Position numbers and translations under genes: made by a program. The notes under the pieces were generated by a model. That model saw only the letters and a list, made by a program, of their open reading frames with translations, ran no database searches and was not told the DNA's origin. This document shows, piece by piece, positions 17,417-25,228 of a stretch of 64,000 nucleotides of DNA (position 1 is its first letter; every line of letters starts with the position of its first letter). Origin of the DNA: Sphingobium sp. SYK-6 (lineage in GTDB: Bacteria; Pseudomonadota; Alphaproteobacteria; Sphingomonadales; Sphingomonadaceae); contig NC_015976.1 of NCBI RefSeq assembly GCF_000283515.1, positions 434,001 to 498,000 of the forward strand. The letters run 5' to 3'.

Positions 17417-17907
17417 CACTCGGCGTCCATTCCGGAGCCGCGATCGCGGTGCTTGAGCCAGCGCTCCTCGGCCACGCCGAGCACGGTGAGCATGACGACC
17501 GCCACCAGCGCGGCGACCAGCACCAGCGGCCATTGCCCGGCGCCGCAGGCGATGCCGATGATCGCCGCCAGCCAGATGTGCACCGCGGTGGTGAGATTGC
17601 GCACCTCGCCCTTGCTCACCACGATGAGGCCCGCCGCGATGATGCCGACGAAGGTGCCGGTCCCCTCGAAGATGCGCAGCGGATCCATCCGCGTCCCCTC
17701 GGTGGCGAGCTGGTGATAGAGAGCAATGGCGGAGACGGTCATCACAGCGGCAGTGAAGCATACGATGCCGTGCGTGCGCAGCCCCGCGCTATGGCCTTTC
17801 AGCTCCCTGTCGAGCCCGAGGAGCAGTCCGAGCACCGCCGCCAGCCCCAGCCGGAACACCACGTCGGTGTCGATCCAGTGCAGCGGGACGGCAGGATTGA
17901 GGACCAT
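17416..17907 (-). CDS. MgtC/SapB-family membrane protein
   Basis: 163 residues. After about 18 residues come the family hallmarks: FRLGLAAVLGLLLGLDRELK and GLRTHGIVCF, then three or four more hydrophobic segments and a soluble charged tail (EERWLKHRDRGSG). MgtC/SapB proteins are inner-membrane proteins tied to magnesium limitation and ATP homeostasis; their biochemical role is debated. It sits inside the end-joining operon: the Ku stop lies one base before its ATG and its own stop overlaps the ligD start. Confidence 0.88.
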   Translation of the reverse strand: MVLNPAVPLHWIDTDVVFRLGLAAVLGLLLGLDRELKGHSAGLRTHGIVCFTAAVMTVSAIALYHQLATEGTRMDPLRIFEGTGTFVGIIAAGLIVVSKGEVRNLTTAVHIWLAAIIGIACGAGQWPLVLVAALVAVVMLTVLGVAEERWLKHRDRGSGMDAE

Positions 17908-17908
17908 G

Positions 17909-18853
17909 TCAGGCGCTCTTGCGACGCCTCGCGGGCGCGGCGGCGCGCTTGGTGCCGCCGGAGGCGGACTTGCCGGATCCCGACTTGGCCGATCCCGACT
18001 TCGCGCTTCGGGAGGCGGTGCTTTCCTTAGTCCCGGACGAGGATCGCTCCGGCATGCGGCCGCCGCTGCCGACCGACTTCTTCAGCGCGGCCATGAGGTC
18101 GATCACATTGCCGCCGCTCTGCTGGCCGGGCTCCTCGACATCTTCCAAAATGCGCTTGCCGCCCTTGGCCTTGCGCTTCTTCTCGATCAGGCGCTCGAGC
18201 GCATCGATATAGCGATCGTGGAATTCCGCCGGCTTGAACGGCGCGGATTTCTTCTCGATGAGCGTGACGGCGAGGTCGAGCAGGTCCTCCTGCGGGGTCG
18301 CCTCGCCGATCTCGCGGAAATAGCCCTGGGCCTTGTGGACTTCGTCGGCATAACGCAGCACTTCCATCACCATGCCGCGTCCGCAGGGCTTGATGGAGAC
18401 GAGCCGTTCGCGCCCGCGCACGGAAAGCTGGCCGAGCCCGACCCGTCTGGTCTGTCGCAGCGCGTCGCGCAGCACGACATAGGCTTCCTCCGCCAGATCG
18501 TCGGCCGGCACGATGAAATAGGGCTTCTCATAATAGAGGACGTCGATTTCGCTCGCCTCGACGAACTGCACCAGCTCCAGCGTCTTGCGGCTCTCGATCT
18601 TGACCGCTTCGATCTCGTCCTCGTCGAGCAGCACATAGCTGCCCTTGGAGACCTCGAAGCCCTTCATGATCTCGTCACGGTCGACCGGCCCGACGCCGGG
18701 CGCGACCTTCTCGTAGCGGATGCGCTTGCCGCTCGGCTCGTGGATCTGGTGGAAGCTGATCGCCGCGCCGGATCGCGTGGCGGGATAGACCTCGACGGGG
18801 ATCGAAACGAGGGCGAGCTTGATCTGCCCCTGCCAATATGCGCGTGCCACCAT
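17909..18853 (-). CDS. ku: Ku protein, NHEJ end-binding
   Basis: 314 residues. The Ku fold covers about 1-255: ARAYWQGQIKLALVSIPVEVY at the start, HQIHEPSGKRIRYEKV, and the DEDEIEAVKIESRKTLELVQF segment. A Lys/Ser/Gly/Ala-rich tail (SAKSGSGKSASGG to the end) resembles the basic C-terminal extensions that stabilise DNA binding in other bacterial Ku proteins. As a homodimer it threads onto DNA ends and recruits LigD. The start is the ATG preceded by CTGGAGG. It is the first gene of ku-mgtC-ligD. Reverse-strand GGAAC (18896-18892) with GCTT 16 bases on is a possible, imperfect EcfG promoter. Confidence 0.95.
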   Translation of the reverse strand: MVARAYWQGQIKLALVSIPVEVYPATRSGAAISFHQIHEPSGKRIRYEKVAPGVGPVDRDEIMKGFEVSKGSYVLLDEDEIEAVKIESRKTLELVQFVEASEIDVLYYEKPYFIVPADDLAEEAYVVLRDALRQTRRVGLGQLSVRGRERLVSIKPCGRGMVMEVLRYADEVHKAQGYFREIGEATPQEDLLDLAVTLIEKKSAPFKPAEFHDRYIDALERLIEKKRKAKGGKRILEDVEEPGQQSGGNVIDLMAALKKSVGSGGRMPERSSSGTKESTASRSAKSGSAKSGSGKSASGGTKRAAAPARRRKSA

Positions 18854-19028
18854 GGAAACCTCCAGACCAGAAAGCCGTCCGGGCCCTGTTGGTTCCCGCG
18901 CGCGGCAGGCGCGGCGTGAGGGCGTATGCAGAGGGCGGGCGCAGGACCGCTTCCCCGCGCCTATTGCCAATCCGGCCATCCCGGACTAGTCGCTGCAACT
19001 CACTATCAATAGCGAACACTGAAGGTCC

Positions 19029-20195
19029 GTGAGCAGGCAATCCATCCGTGTCTGGTATCTCGTCCACAAATGGACGAGTCTCGTCTGCACGGCGTTTCTC
19101 CTGATGCTGTGCGTGACCGGCCTGCCGTTGATCTTCCATGACGAGATCGACGCGCTGACCGAGGACCAGTCCGCGATGGAGACGGCCGGCCCGGCCTCCT
19201 CCGGCGAGGGCCCCGGCCTGCAGCCGCTCGACGCCATGCTGGGCAAGGCGCTCGCCGCGCGGCCGGGGGAAGTCCCGGTCTTCATGGCTTTCGACAATGA
19301 ATCCCCGATCCTGACCGTGACCACGGCGCCGCGCCCGGATTCGCCGGCGGCGGACATGACCATCCAGCTGTTCAACCGCGCGACAGGCGCGGCGGTGGGG
19401 CAAGTGCGGGACGAAGGCGTCATGCACTTCATCCTCCAGCTCCATACCGACATGTTCCTCGGCCTGCCGGGCATGTTGTTCCTGGGGGCGATGGGCTTGC
19501 TGTTCCTCGCCGCGATCGTCTCGGGCGTGGTGCTTTACGCGCCTTTCATGCGCAAGCTGCCGTTCGGCACACTCCGGGTCTCGCGGAGCCGGCGCCTCAA
19601 ATGGCTCGATTATCACAATCTGCTCGGCATCGTCGCGCTGGCCTGGATGACCGTGGTGGGCGCCACCGGCGTCATCAACGCGCTGGCGACGCCGATCATC
19701 CAGGTCTGGCAGATGGGCGAGCTGGCGGAAATGACCCGGGCCTATGCGGGGCGCGAGGCACTGCCGCCCTCGCGCTATGGCTCGCTGGACAAGGCGATGG
19801 CCGCGGCGCGTCAGGCGATCCCCGGCAACAATCCGCAGTTCATCGCCTTTCCCGGCGGTTCCTTCAGCAGCCGGCATCATTATGCCGTGTTCTTCCAGGG
19901 GGCCACGCCGCTCACCGAGCGCGCCCTCACGCCGGCGCTCATCGATGCCGAAACCGGCGCGCTGACCGATGTGCGGCCCATGCCCTGGTATGTGCTGGCG
20001 CTCACTTATTCGCAGCCGCTGCACTTCGGCGATTATGGCGGCCTGCCGCTCAAGATGCTGTGGGCCGCGCTTACCCTGTTCACGATCGTCGTGCTTGGCT
20101 CCGGCCTGTATCTCTGGCTCGGCAAGCGCCGCTCGTCCCTCGACGCGCGCCTGCGCGAAGTCGAGTCCGGCGGGCGGCTGGCCCCGGCGGAATGA
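19029..20195 (+). CDS. PepSY-associated TM-helix membrane protein
   Basis: 388 residues. The opening VWYLVHKWTSLVCTAFLLMLCVTGLPLIF is the first helix of the PepSY_TM family, followed by a periplasmic domain, a central helix pair near residues 155-180 and 200-220 (DYHNLLGIVALAWMTVVGATG) and a last helix near 355-375. These inner-membrane proteins often accompany TonB siderophore receptors and are proposed ferric-siderophore reductases or uptake partners. The GTG start follows GAAGG. It overlaps the next gene by ATGA. A loose palindrome at 18994-19015 could be a degenerate Fur site. Confidence 0.86.
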   Translation: MSRQSIRVWYLVHKWTSLVCTAFLLMLCVTGLPLIFHDEIDALTEDQSAMETAGPASSGEGPGLQPLDAMLGKALAARPGEVPVFMAFDNESPILTVTTAPRPDSPAADMTIQLFNRATGAAVGQVRDEGVMHFILQLHTDMFLGLPGMLFLGAMGLLFLAAIVSGVVLYAPFMRKLPFGTLRVSRSRRLKWLDYHNLLGIVALAWMTVVGATGVINALATPIIQVWQMGELAEMTRAYAGREALPPSRYGSLDKAMAAARQAIPGNNPQFIAFPGGSFSSRHHYAVFFQGATPLTERALTPALIDAETGALTDVRPMPWYVLALTYSQPLHFGDYGGLPLKMLWAALTLFTIVVLGSGLYLWLGKRRSSLDARLREVESGGRLAPAE

Positions 20196-20371
20196 AGGGC
20201 AAGCTGCCGATGATGGCGATCTTCGCCGTGCCGACCGCGCTCGCGGCGCTCAGCCTCGTGGGGCTGGTGAGCGCGCTCACCGGCGATGGACTGCGCGACG
20301 CGATTTCCTGGGCGACTCTCGCCATGCCGCTCGCGGCTGTTGCCTGGGCCATGAGAGCCCGCCGATCCTGA
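20192..20371 (+). CDS. Small membrane protein, 59 residues
   Basis: Starts at the ATGA overlap with the PepSY gene stop. It has two hydrophobic segments (MMAIFAVPTALAALSLVGLV and ISWATLAMPLAAVAWAM) and a short basic tail, a two-helix inner-membrane protein. Similar short hydrophobic proteins are common between PepSY_TM and TonB-receptor genes; no biochemical function is known. The receptor gene starts 42 bases later. Confidence 0.75.
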   Translation: MKGKLPMMAIFAVPTALAALSLVGLVSALTGDGLRDAISWATLAMPLAAVAWAMRARRS

Positions 20372-20413
20372 TTTGAGATGATGCGCGTGCGTGCGCGCAG
20401 GGAGATAAAAATC

Positions 20414-22606
20414 ATGAATGCGTTCCGTTTCCCGACCCTGCTTCGCCTGACCGCCGCCGTGCCGGCGCTGGTCCTTGGCGTGCCTGCCCTCGCGCAGGCA
20501 CCCGCCGACGACCCGCAGGACATCATCATCACCGCGCAGCGCGCGAACGAGACGCAGGTGCGCGCCGGCGGCAGCGTCGGCGTGCTGGGCGACAAGGCAG
20601 CGGAAGACGTGCCGTTCAGCATCCGGGGTTACAATGCCGCGCTCATTCTCAACCAGCAGCCGCAGACGCTGGGGCAGGTGCTGGAGAATGATCCGACGAT
20701 CCGCACCACCTACGGGTTTGGCAATGCCGCGGAGCAGTTCGTGATTCGCGGTTACCCGCTCTATGGCGACGATGTCGGGCTGGACGGGCTCTATGGCATC
20801 GCGCCGCGCCAGCTCGTCGCGCCGGAACTCTATGAATCGGTGCAGGTGTTGAATGGCGCCAGCGCCTTCCTGAACGGCGCGGCTCCCGGCGGAACGGGCA
20901 TCGGCGGCAGCGTCAACCTCATCCTCAAGCGGGCGGACCGCGCGCTCAATCGCGCCACGCTCAATTATGCGTCGGGCGAGCATTTCGGCGGCTCGGTGGA
21001 TCTGGCGCGCCGCTTCGGCAGCGGCGAGGCGTTCGGGCTCCGGCTGAACGGCGTCGCGCGGCGCGGCGATGTCGGCGTCGATGACGAGTTCCGCAGCACT
21101 TATGCGGTGGGCGGCGCGTTCGATTATGATGGCGGGCCGCTGCGGCTCTCGCTCGATCTTGCCTATAACCGCGTCCATGTGCGCGGGCTGCGGCCCAAGG
21201 TCACGGTCGGCAGCGCCGAGATCCCCGCCGTGCCGGACGCCGCGCATAATTATGCGCAGCCCTGGACCTACACCACGATGCGGGACATCTTCGGCATCGC
21301 CCGGCTGGAATATGACCTGGCCGACAATGCGCTGTTCTATGCCTCCTTCGGCGCACGCGACGGCATGGAGGACGGGATCTACGGTGGCATCACCGTGACG
21401 GATGCGCAGACGGGTGCCGCGACCGGCAATGCGCTCTATGTCCCGCGGACGGACAATAACGAGGCGGCGCAGGCGGGCGTGCGGATCGACCTGGCGGCGG
21501 GCGGCGTCACGCAGCAGTTCAACATCGGCGGATCGGCGGTCTGGCAAGTCAACCGCAATGGCTATGACTTCCTCTACGGGCCCGGTTTTGCGGGCTTCGC
21601 CACCAATCTCTACGTCACGCCGGAAGTGCCGATCCCCGCCTCGGCGCTCGTCGGCGGCGATCTGGACAATCCTTTCCCGATCAGCCGCTCGAACCTGTTC
21701 AGCGTCTTCGCGTCGGACACGATCGGCCTGTGGGAGGATCGCATTCTCCTGACGGTGGGCGGGCGCATCCAGAACATGCGCTTCCGCAGCTATTCCTATG
21801 CCGATGGCGCGCTGGAGTCGGATTATGAGAGCAGTGCCATCACCCCGGTGGTGGGACTGGTGCTCAAGCCCGTCGCGGGCGTCTCGTTCTTCGCCAACCG
21901 CATCGAGAATCTGGCGCAGGGGCCAACCGCGCCGCTGTCCGGCTTCTATCCCGGCCTCGGCACGCTGCCGGTGAGCAATGCCGGCGAGATTTTCGCGCCC
22001 CATCGCGCGGTGCAATATGAAGTCGGCGGCAAGGTCTCGCTGGGCGGCATCGATGCGAGCCTTGCGCTGTACCAGACCGAGCTGCCGGTCGGCCAGGTGG
22101 GGCCGGACGCGGACAATCCTGGCTTCCTGCGCTTCGACCTGTTCGGCGAGCAGCGCAATCGCGGCATCGAGTTCACTATCGACGGGGAAGTGGCGCGCGG
22201 CCTTCGGGTCATCGCCGGTGGTTCCGTGATCGAGGCCGAACTGCGCGATACGCCTGGTGGCGTGCAGGACGGCAACAAGGCGCAGGGCATTCCCGATTAC
22301 ATGCTCAACGCCAATGTCGAATGGGACGTCCCGTTCCTGCCCGCGCTCACGCTGACCGGCCGCGTGGTCCACACTGGCAAGCAGTGGCTGAGCACCGCCA
22401 ACACCCAGCGCCTGCCGGAGTGGACCCGCTTCGATCTCGGCATGCGCTATGTGGCGGTGGTGGGGGACAAGCCGCTCACCTTGCGCTTCAATGTCGATAA
22501 CGTCGCCAATGAGCGCTACTGGGCCTCGGCCTTCGATGCGTTCAACCAGACCTTGCTGCAGGGTGCCCCGCGCACCTTCAAGGCATCGGCTTCGATCGAC
22601 TTCTGA
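20414..22606 (+). CDS. TonB-dependent siderophore receptor
   Basis: 730 residues. Signal peptide of about 30 residues ending ALAQA, then a plug domain (about 40-190) with DIIITAQRAN, FSIRGYNAALILN, FVIRGYPLYGDDVGLDGLYG and GASAFLNGAAPGGTGIGGSVN, typical of ferrisiderophore receptors. The 22-strand barrel follows and ends ASIDF with terminal F. It imports a ferric siderophore through TonB energy; the ligand is unknown. ATG 20414 follows GGGAGATAAA; the frame is open from 20378 but those codons lack a ribosome-binding site. Third gene of an iron cassette. Confidence 0.93.
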   Translation: MNAFRFPTLLRLTAAVPALVLGVPALAQAPADDPQDIIITAQRANETQVRAGGSVGVLGDKAAEDVPFSIRGYNAALILNQQPQTLGQVLENDPTIRTTYGFGNAAEQFVIRGYPLYGDDVGLDGLYGIAPRQLVAPELYESVQVLNGASAFLNGAAPGGTGIGGSVNLILKRADRALNRATLNYASGEHFGGSVDLARRFGSGEAFGLRLNGVARRGDVGVDDEFRSTYAVGGAFDYDGGPLRLSLDLAYNRVHVRGLRPKVTVGSAEIPAVPDAAHNYAQPWTYTTMRDIFGIARLEYDLADNALFYASFGARDGMEDGIYGGITVTDAQTGAATGNALYVPRTDNNEAAQAGVRIDLAAGGVTQQFNIGGSAVWQVNRNGYDFLYGPGFAGFATNLYVTPEVPIPASALVGGDLDNPFPISRSNLFSVFASDTIGLWEDRILLTVGGRIQNMRFRSYSYADGALESDYESSAITPVVGLVLKPVAGVSFFANRIENLAQGPTAPLSGFYPGLGTLPVSNAGEIFAPHRAVQYEVGGKVSLGGIDASLALYQTELPVGQVGPDADNPGFLRFDLFGEQRNRGIEFTIDGEVARGLRVIAGGSVIEAELRDTPGGVQDGNKAQGIPDYMLNANVEWDVPFLPALTLTGRVVHTGKQWLSTANTQRLPEWTRFDLGMRYVAVVGDKPLTLRFNVDNVANERYWASAFDAFNQTLLQGAPRTFKASASIDF

Positions 22607-22686
22607 GGGCAGCGAGCGAAGGGAGGCGAGGACGCCTCCCTCGCGGGCGGGGCGCAACGCGATTCGTCGCGCCAAACTTGCGATTC

Positions 22687-22705
22687 GTTATCATTATCAT
22701 TATTG
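22687..22705 (+). promoter_or_regulatory. Fur box (GATAAT-type hexamer array)
   Basis: GTTATCATTATCATTATTG reads AATGATAATGATAA on the other strand, consecutive copies of the GATAAT-like hexamer recognised by Fur. It lies about 97 bases before the unknown protein at 22802 that heads the ferredoxin-reductase operon. Confidence 0.7.
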
Positions 22706-22801
22706 CCGATTCGGCGGCCAAGGGGCCGATGCGCATGCCGGGGCGAGGTTTTTCGCCAGCGGCGGCCTGCGTTTTCGGTCGGCGAGGAGAAGGAGCCCGG
22801 C

Positions 22802-23257
22802 ATGTATGATTTCATCGACCGCCCGATCGCCCGGCTGGATGGCGGCGCTGCTCTTCTGATCGCCGCGATGCGCCTGTGGGTGCGGGCTGCGGGAGAAAAG
22901 CGCTGCCCGTGCCGCGATGTCGCCGGGGCGTTCCGCGCCCGGGAACATATCGCCGCTCTCCCTCATTTCCATGTGACGATGGCCATGCTCAACCGGGACG
23001 CGACCGAAAGTCTCGGGTTCGGCTCTGTTGACTATCCGCTGGTGAGCGAGCATGAGGCGCTGATCCTCAGCATGGTCGGCTCTGTGGTCAGTCGGCCGGC
23101 GGATGAAGCGTGCGCGACTATGGCGCTGATCATGGCACCGGACGCGGTGAAGCCGCTGTTCATCGCCATGTCGGCCCTGGCGCGGTCGCTTGCGAAGGGC
23201 GGCCTGTTGCCGGTCGCGCCTGTCTCTGATCCTGATTGTGCGAGATTTTCCGAATGA
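22802..23257 (+). CDS. Unknown 151-residue protein upstream of the FNR gene
   Basis: No family is recognised. The protein is mostly helical and cytoplasmic, with a CPC motif near residue 39 (EKRCPCRDVAGAFRAREHIA) and a hydrophobic core (ATMALIMAPDAVKPLFIAM). ATG 22802 follows GAGAAGGAG. Its stop overlaps the start of the ferredoxin-NADP reductase gene (ATGA), and the pair sits behind a Fur box, so the context points to iron-responsive redox chemistry. An iron/heme-handling partner of the reductase is a guess only. Confidence 0.72.
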   Translation: MYDFIDRPIARLDGGAALLIAAMRLWVRAAGEKRCPCRDVAGAFRAREHIAALPHFHVTMAMLNRDATESLGFGSVDYPLVSEHEALILSMVGSVVSRPADEACATMALIMAPDAVKPLFIAMSALARSLAKGGLLPVAPVSDPDCARFSE

Positions 23258-24066
23258 ACGACATGGCCCACCAGGGTTTCGAACTCGAACCGACCAAGGC
23301 GCTCAGCGTGGAGAAAGTGCTCTGGGTGCGGCACTGGAACGAGCATCTGTTCAGCTTCGCGGTCACGCGCCCGGCGAGCTTCCGTTTCCGCTCCGGCGAA
23401 TTCGTGATGCTGGGCCTGCAGGTGGAGGGCAAGCCGCTGCTGCGCGCTTATTCCATCGCCAGCGCCGCTTATGCCGAGGAGCTGGAGTTCCTCTCCATCA
23501 AGGTACCGGACGGCCCGCTCACCTCGCGCCTGTGCAACATCAAGGAAGGTGACCAGCTCTATCTCGGCCGCAAGCCGACCGGAACGCTGGTGGCCGATGC
23601 GCTCAAGCCGGGCAGCCGCCTGTTCCTGCTCTCGACCGGCACGGGCCTTGCGCCGTTCCTCAGCCTGGTGCGCGATCCGGACATCTATGACTGTTTCGGC
23701 CAGGTGATCCTGGTCCATTCCGTCCGGCGCGTCGCTGACCTTGCCTATCGCGAGGAGCTGGAAAGCCAGCTCGCCGACGATCCGCTGGTGCAGGATCAGG
23801 CGCTTCTGCAGTTCCATTATGTGCCGACCGTGACGCGCGAGCCGTTCCGCACCAGTGGCCGGATCGGCACGCTCATCGAGGACGGCACGATGTTCCAGGG
23901 CGTCAGCGGCCCGGCGAAGCTCGATCCGGAGACGGATCGCGTCATGCTCTGCGGCTCCATGGCGATGATCCGCGAGCTGGCGGCCCAGCTTGAGGAATGG
24001 GGCTTCGAGGAAGGTTCGAATGCCAAGCCCGGCGACTATGTGATCGAGCGGGCTTTCGTCGACTGA
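23254..24066 (+). CDS. fpr: Ferredoxin/flavodoxin-NADP+ reductase
   Basis: 270 residues. FAD-binding RAYSIASAAY near residue 70 and NADP-binding STGTGLAPFLSLVRDP near 130 define the bacterial FNR (Fpr) type; CGSMAMIREL near 235 and the tail YVIERAFVD complete it. It passes electrons between NADPH and ferredoxin or flavodoxin in the cytoplasm, relevant to iron release, Fe-S repair and oxidative stress. The start at 23254 overlaps the upstream stop; ATG 23263 is an alternative. A strong terminator follows. Confidence 0.92.
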   Translation: MNDMAHQGFELEPTKALSVEKVLWVRHWNEHLFSFAVTRPASFRFRSGEFVMLGLQVEGKPLLRAYSIASAAYAEELEFLSIKVPDGPLTSRLCNIKEGDQLYLGRKPTGTLVADALKPGSRLFLLSTGTGLAPFLSLVRDPDIYDCFGQVILVHSVRRVADLAYREELESQLADDPLVQDQALLQFHYVPTVTREPFRTSGRIGTLIEDGTMFQGVSGPAKLDPETDRVMLCGSMAMIRELAAQLEEWGFEEGSNAKPGDYVIERAFVD

Positions 24067-24140
24067 GCTCTTCTGGTGGGGTCCCGGGGGTGCGAAGGGG
24101 GCCTCCCGGGGAGAAGGGCACGAGAGACGCGACAAAGGAA

Positions 24141-24169
24141 AAGGGCGGCCATGGAGCCGCCCTTTTTTT
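24141..24169. terminator. Strong Rho-independent terminator, bidirectional
   Basis: AAGGGCGGC (24141-24149) pairs with GCCGCCCTT (24156-24164), followed by a run of seven Ts (24163-24169). A-rich sequence before the stem gives Us on the reverse transcript too. It lies between the convergent fpr and DUF6607 genes. Confidence 0.88.
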
Positions 24170-24230
24170 GTCCGCCGTCCATTCATTCCCGGCTTGCCGC
24201 CACGCGGGGCATGGTGGCAGGCCGCATCGC

Positions 24231-25205
24231 TCACAATCTGCGCGTGTTGGCGTCCATCAGCTTCTTCGCTTCGCTCAGGGCCGCCGCCGTGCTGGTCCTG
24301 CCCTTCGCGACATCATCGCCCAGCTCGAGCAGCCGGCCGGAAATGACGGTCCCCGTCTCGGCTTCCTCCTGGATGGCGATGCCGCCCTTGGCCGCCGCGA
24401 TCCGGTCCCACTCGGCGCGGATGGCTGCCCAATAGTCCTTTGTCGCGGCCCAGTAGTCGTCGGCGGCCTTCACGTCATAGCCGTCGAAGCGGGTGTAGCT
24501 GTTCAGCACATATTCCTGCACGATCGGGGCGAGCTTGCCGTTCTTCGGCCCCATCTTGGTGTTGTCCTGCCAGTGGATCCACCCGTCGGGGGTGTTCTGG
24601 TGGCGATTGATGGAGAGGTAGCGGTCGTAGACGGGCTTGCGCACCGCGTCCCGCCGGGCGAGCGGCCGCCAGGTCCAGTTGGAGCGCCAGCGCCGGACAC
24701 CGCCCTGCGTCTCGAACTGGCCCCAGCCGCCGTAGCGCGGGGAATCGTCCACTTGCCACACGGTTTGCGACCAGCGGCCGGTGCGCATCCGCTCCGGCAC
24801 CTCCTCGAAGGTCCAGGCATTGCGGTCGGAATAGACGAGCACGCGGGCGGGCTCATATTCCCAGTCCTGCCGCCAGTGCTTGATGATGTGGCTCTGCCCC
24901 TCCATCTCGACCACCAGCAGATGCTGGAGGACGATCTTGCGCCCCGTGTCCTCGACCACGCGGACGACTTCATGTCCGCCGGAAATCTTGCGGTCGAGCG
25001 GCGTGTAGGCGCTGTCCCAGCGGGTCGATTCCTGCATGTCGAAGCGGACCTTGTAATTGCCGGCCATGGCGAGGATGTCGGCACGGTCCTGCTCGAAGGT
25101 GGCGGCGGCCTGCTCCGCCGCGATCGGCGGATGGGCGAGGGCGGGACTGACGGCGAAGGCAAGCGTGAGCAGGCCGGCGCCGAGGAAACTGCGGATGGAA
25201 ATCAT
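24231..25205 (-). CDS. DUF6607-family exported protein
   Basis: 324 residues with a clear signal peptide (ISIRSFLGAGLLTLAFAVSPALA). The mature protein is Trp/Tyr-rich (HWRQDWEYEPARVLVYSDR, RWRSNWTWRPLARRDA, DGWIHWQDNTK), matching the family now called DUF6607, often encoded next to TonB receptors. It is probably periplasmic; function unknown. It starts 23 bases after the heme-type receptor stop, with AAAGGA before the ATG, so both are probably one operon under the Fur-like site at 27575. Confidence 0.8.
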   Translation of the reverse strand: MISIRSFLGAGLLTLAFAVSPALAHPPIAAEQAAATFEQDRADILAMAGNYKVRFDMQESTRWDSAYTPLDRKISGGHEVVRVVEDTGRKIVLQHLLVVEMEGQSHIIKHWRQDWEYEPARVLVYSDRNAWTFEEVPERMRTGRWSQTVWQVDDSPRYGGWGQFETQGGVRRWRSNWTWRPLARRDAVRKPVYDRYLSINRHQNTPDGWIHWQDNTKMGPKNGKLAPIVQEYVLNSYTRFDGYDVKAADDYWAATKDYWAAIRAEWDRIAAAKGGIAIQEEAETGTVISGRLLELGDDVAKGRTSTAAALSEAKKLMDANTRRL

Positions 25206-25228
25206 GATCGTTGGTCCTTTCGGCACGC

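Noticed and set aside
20033..22675. 880-codon reverse frame across the siderophore receptor
   Set aside because: The + strand has a complete receptor with signal peptide and plug; the reverse frame has no recognisable domain.
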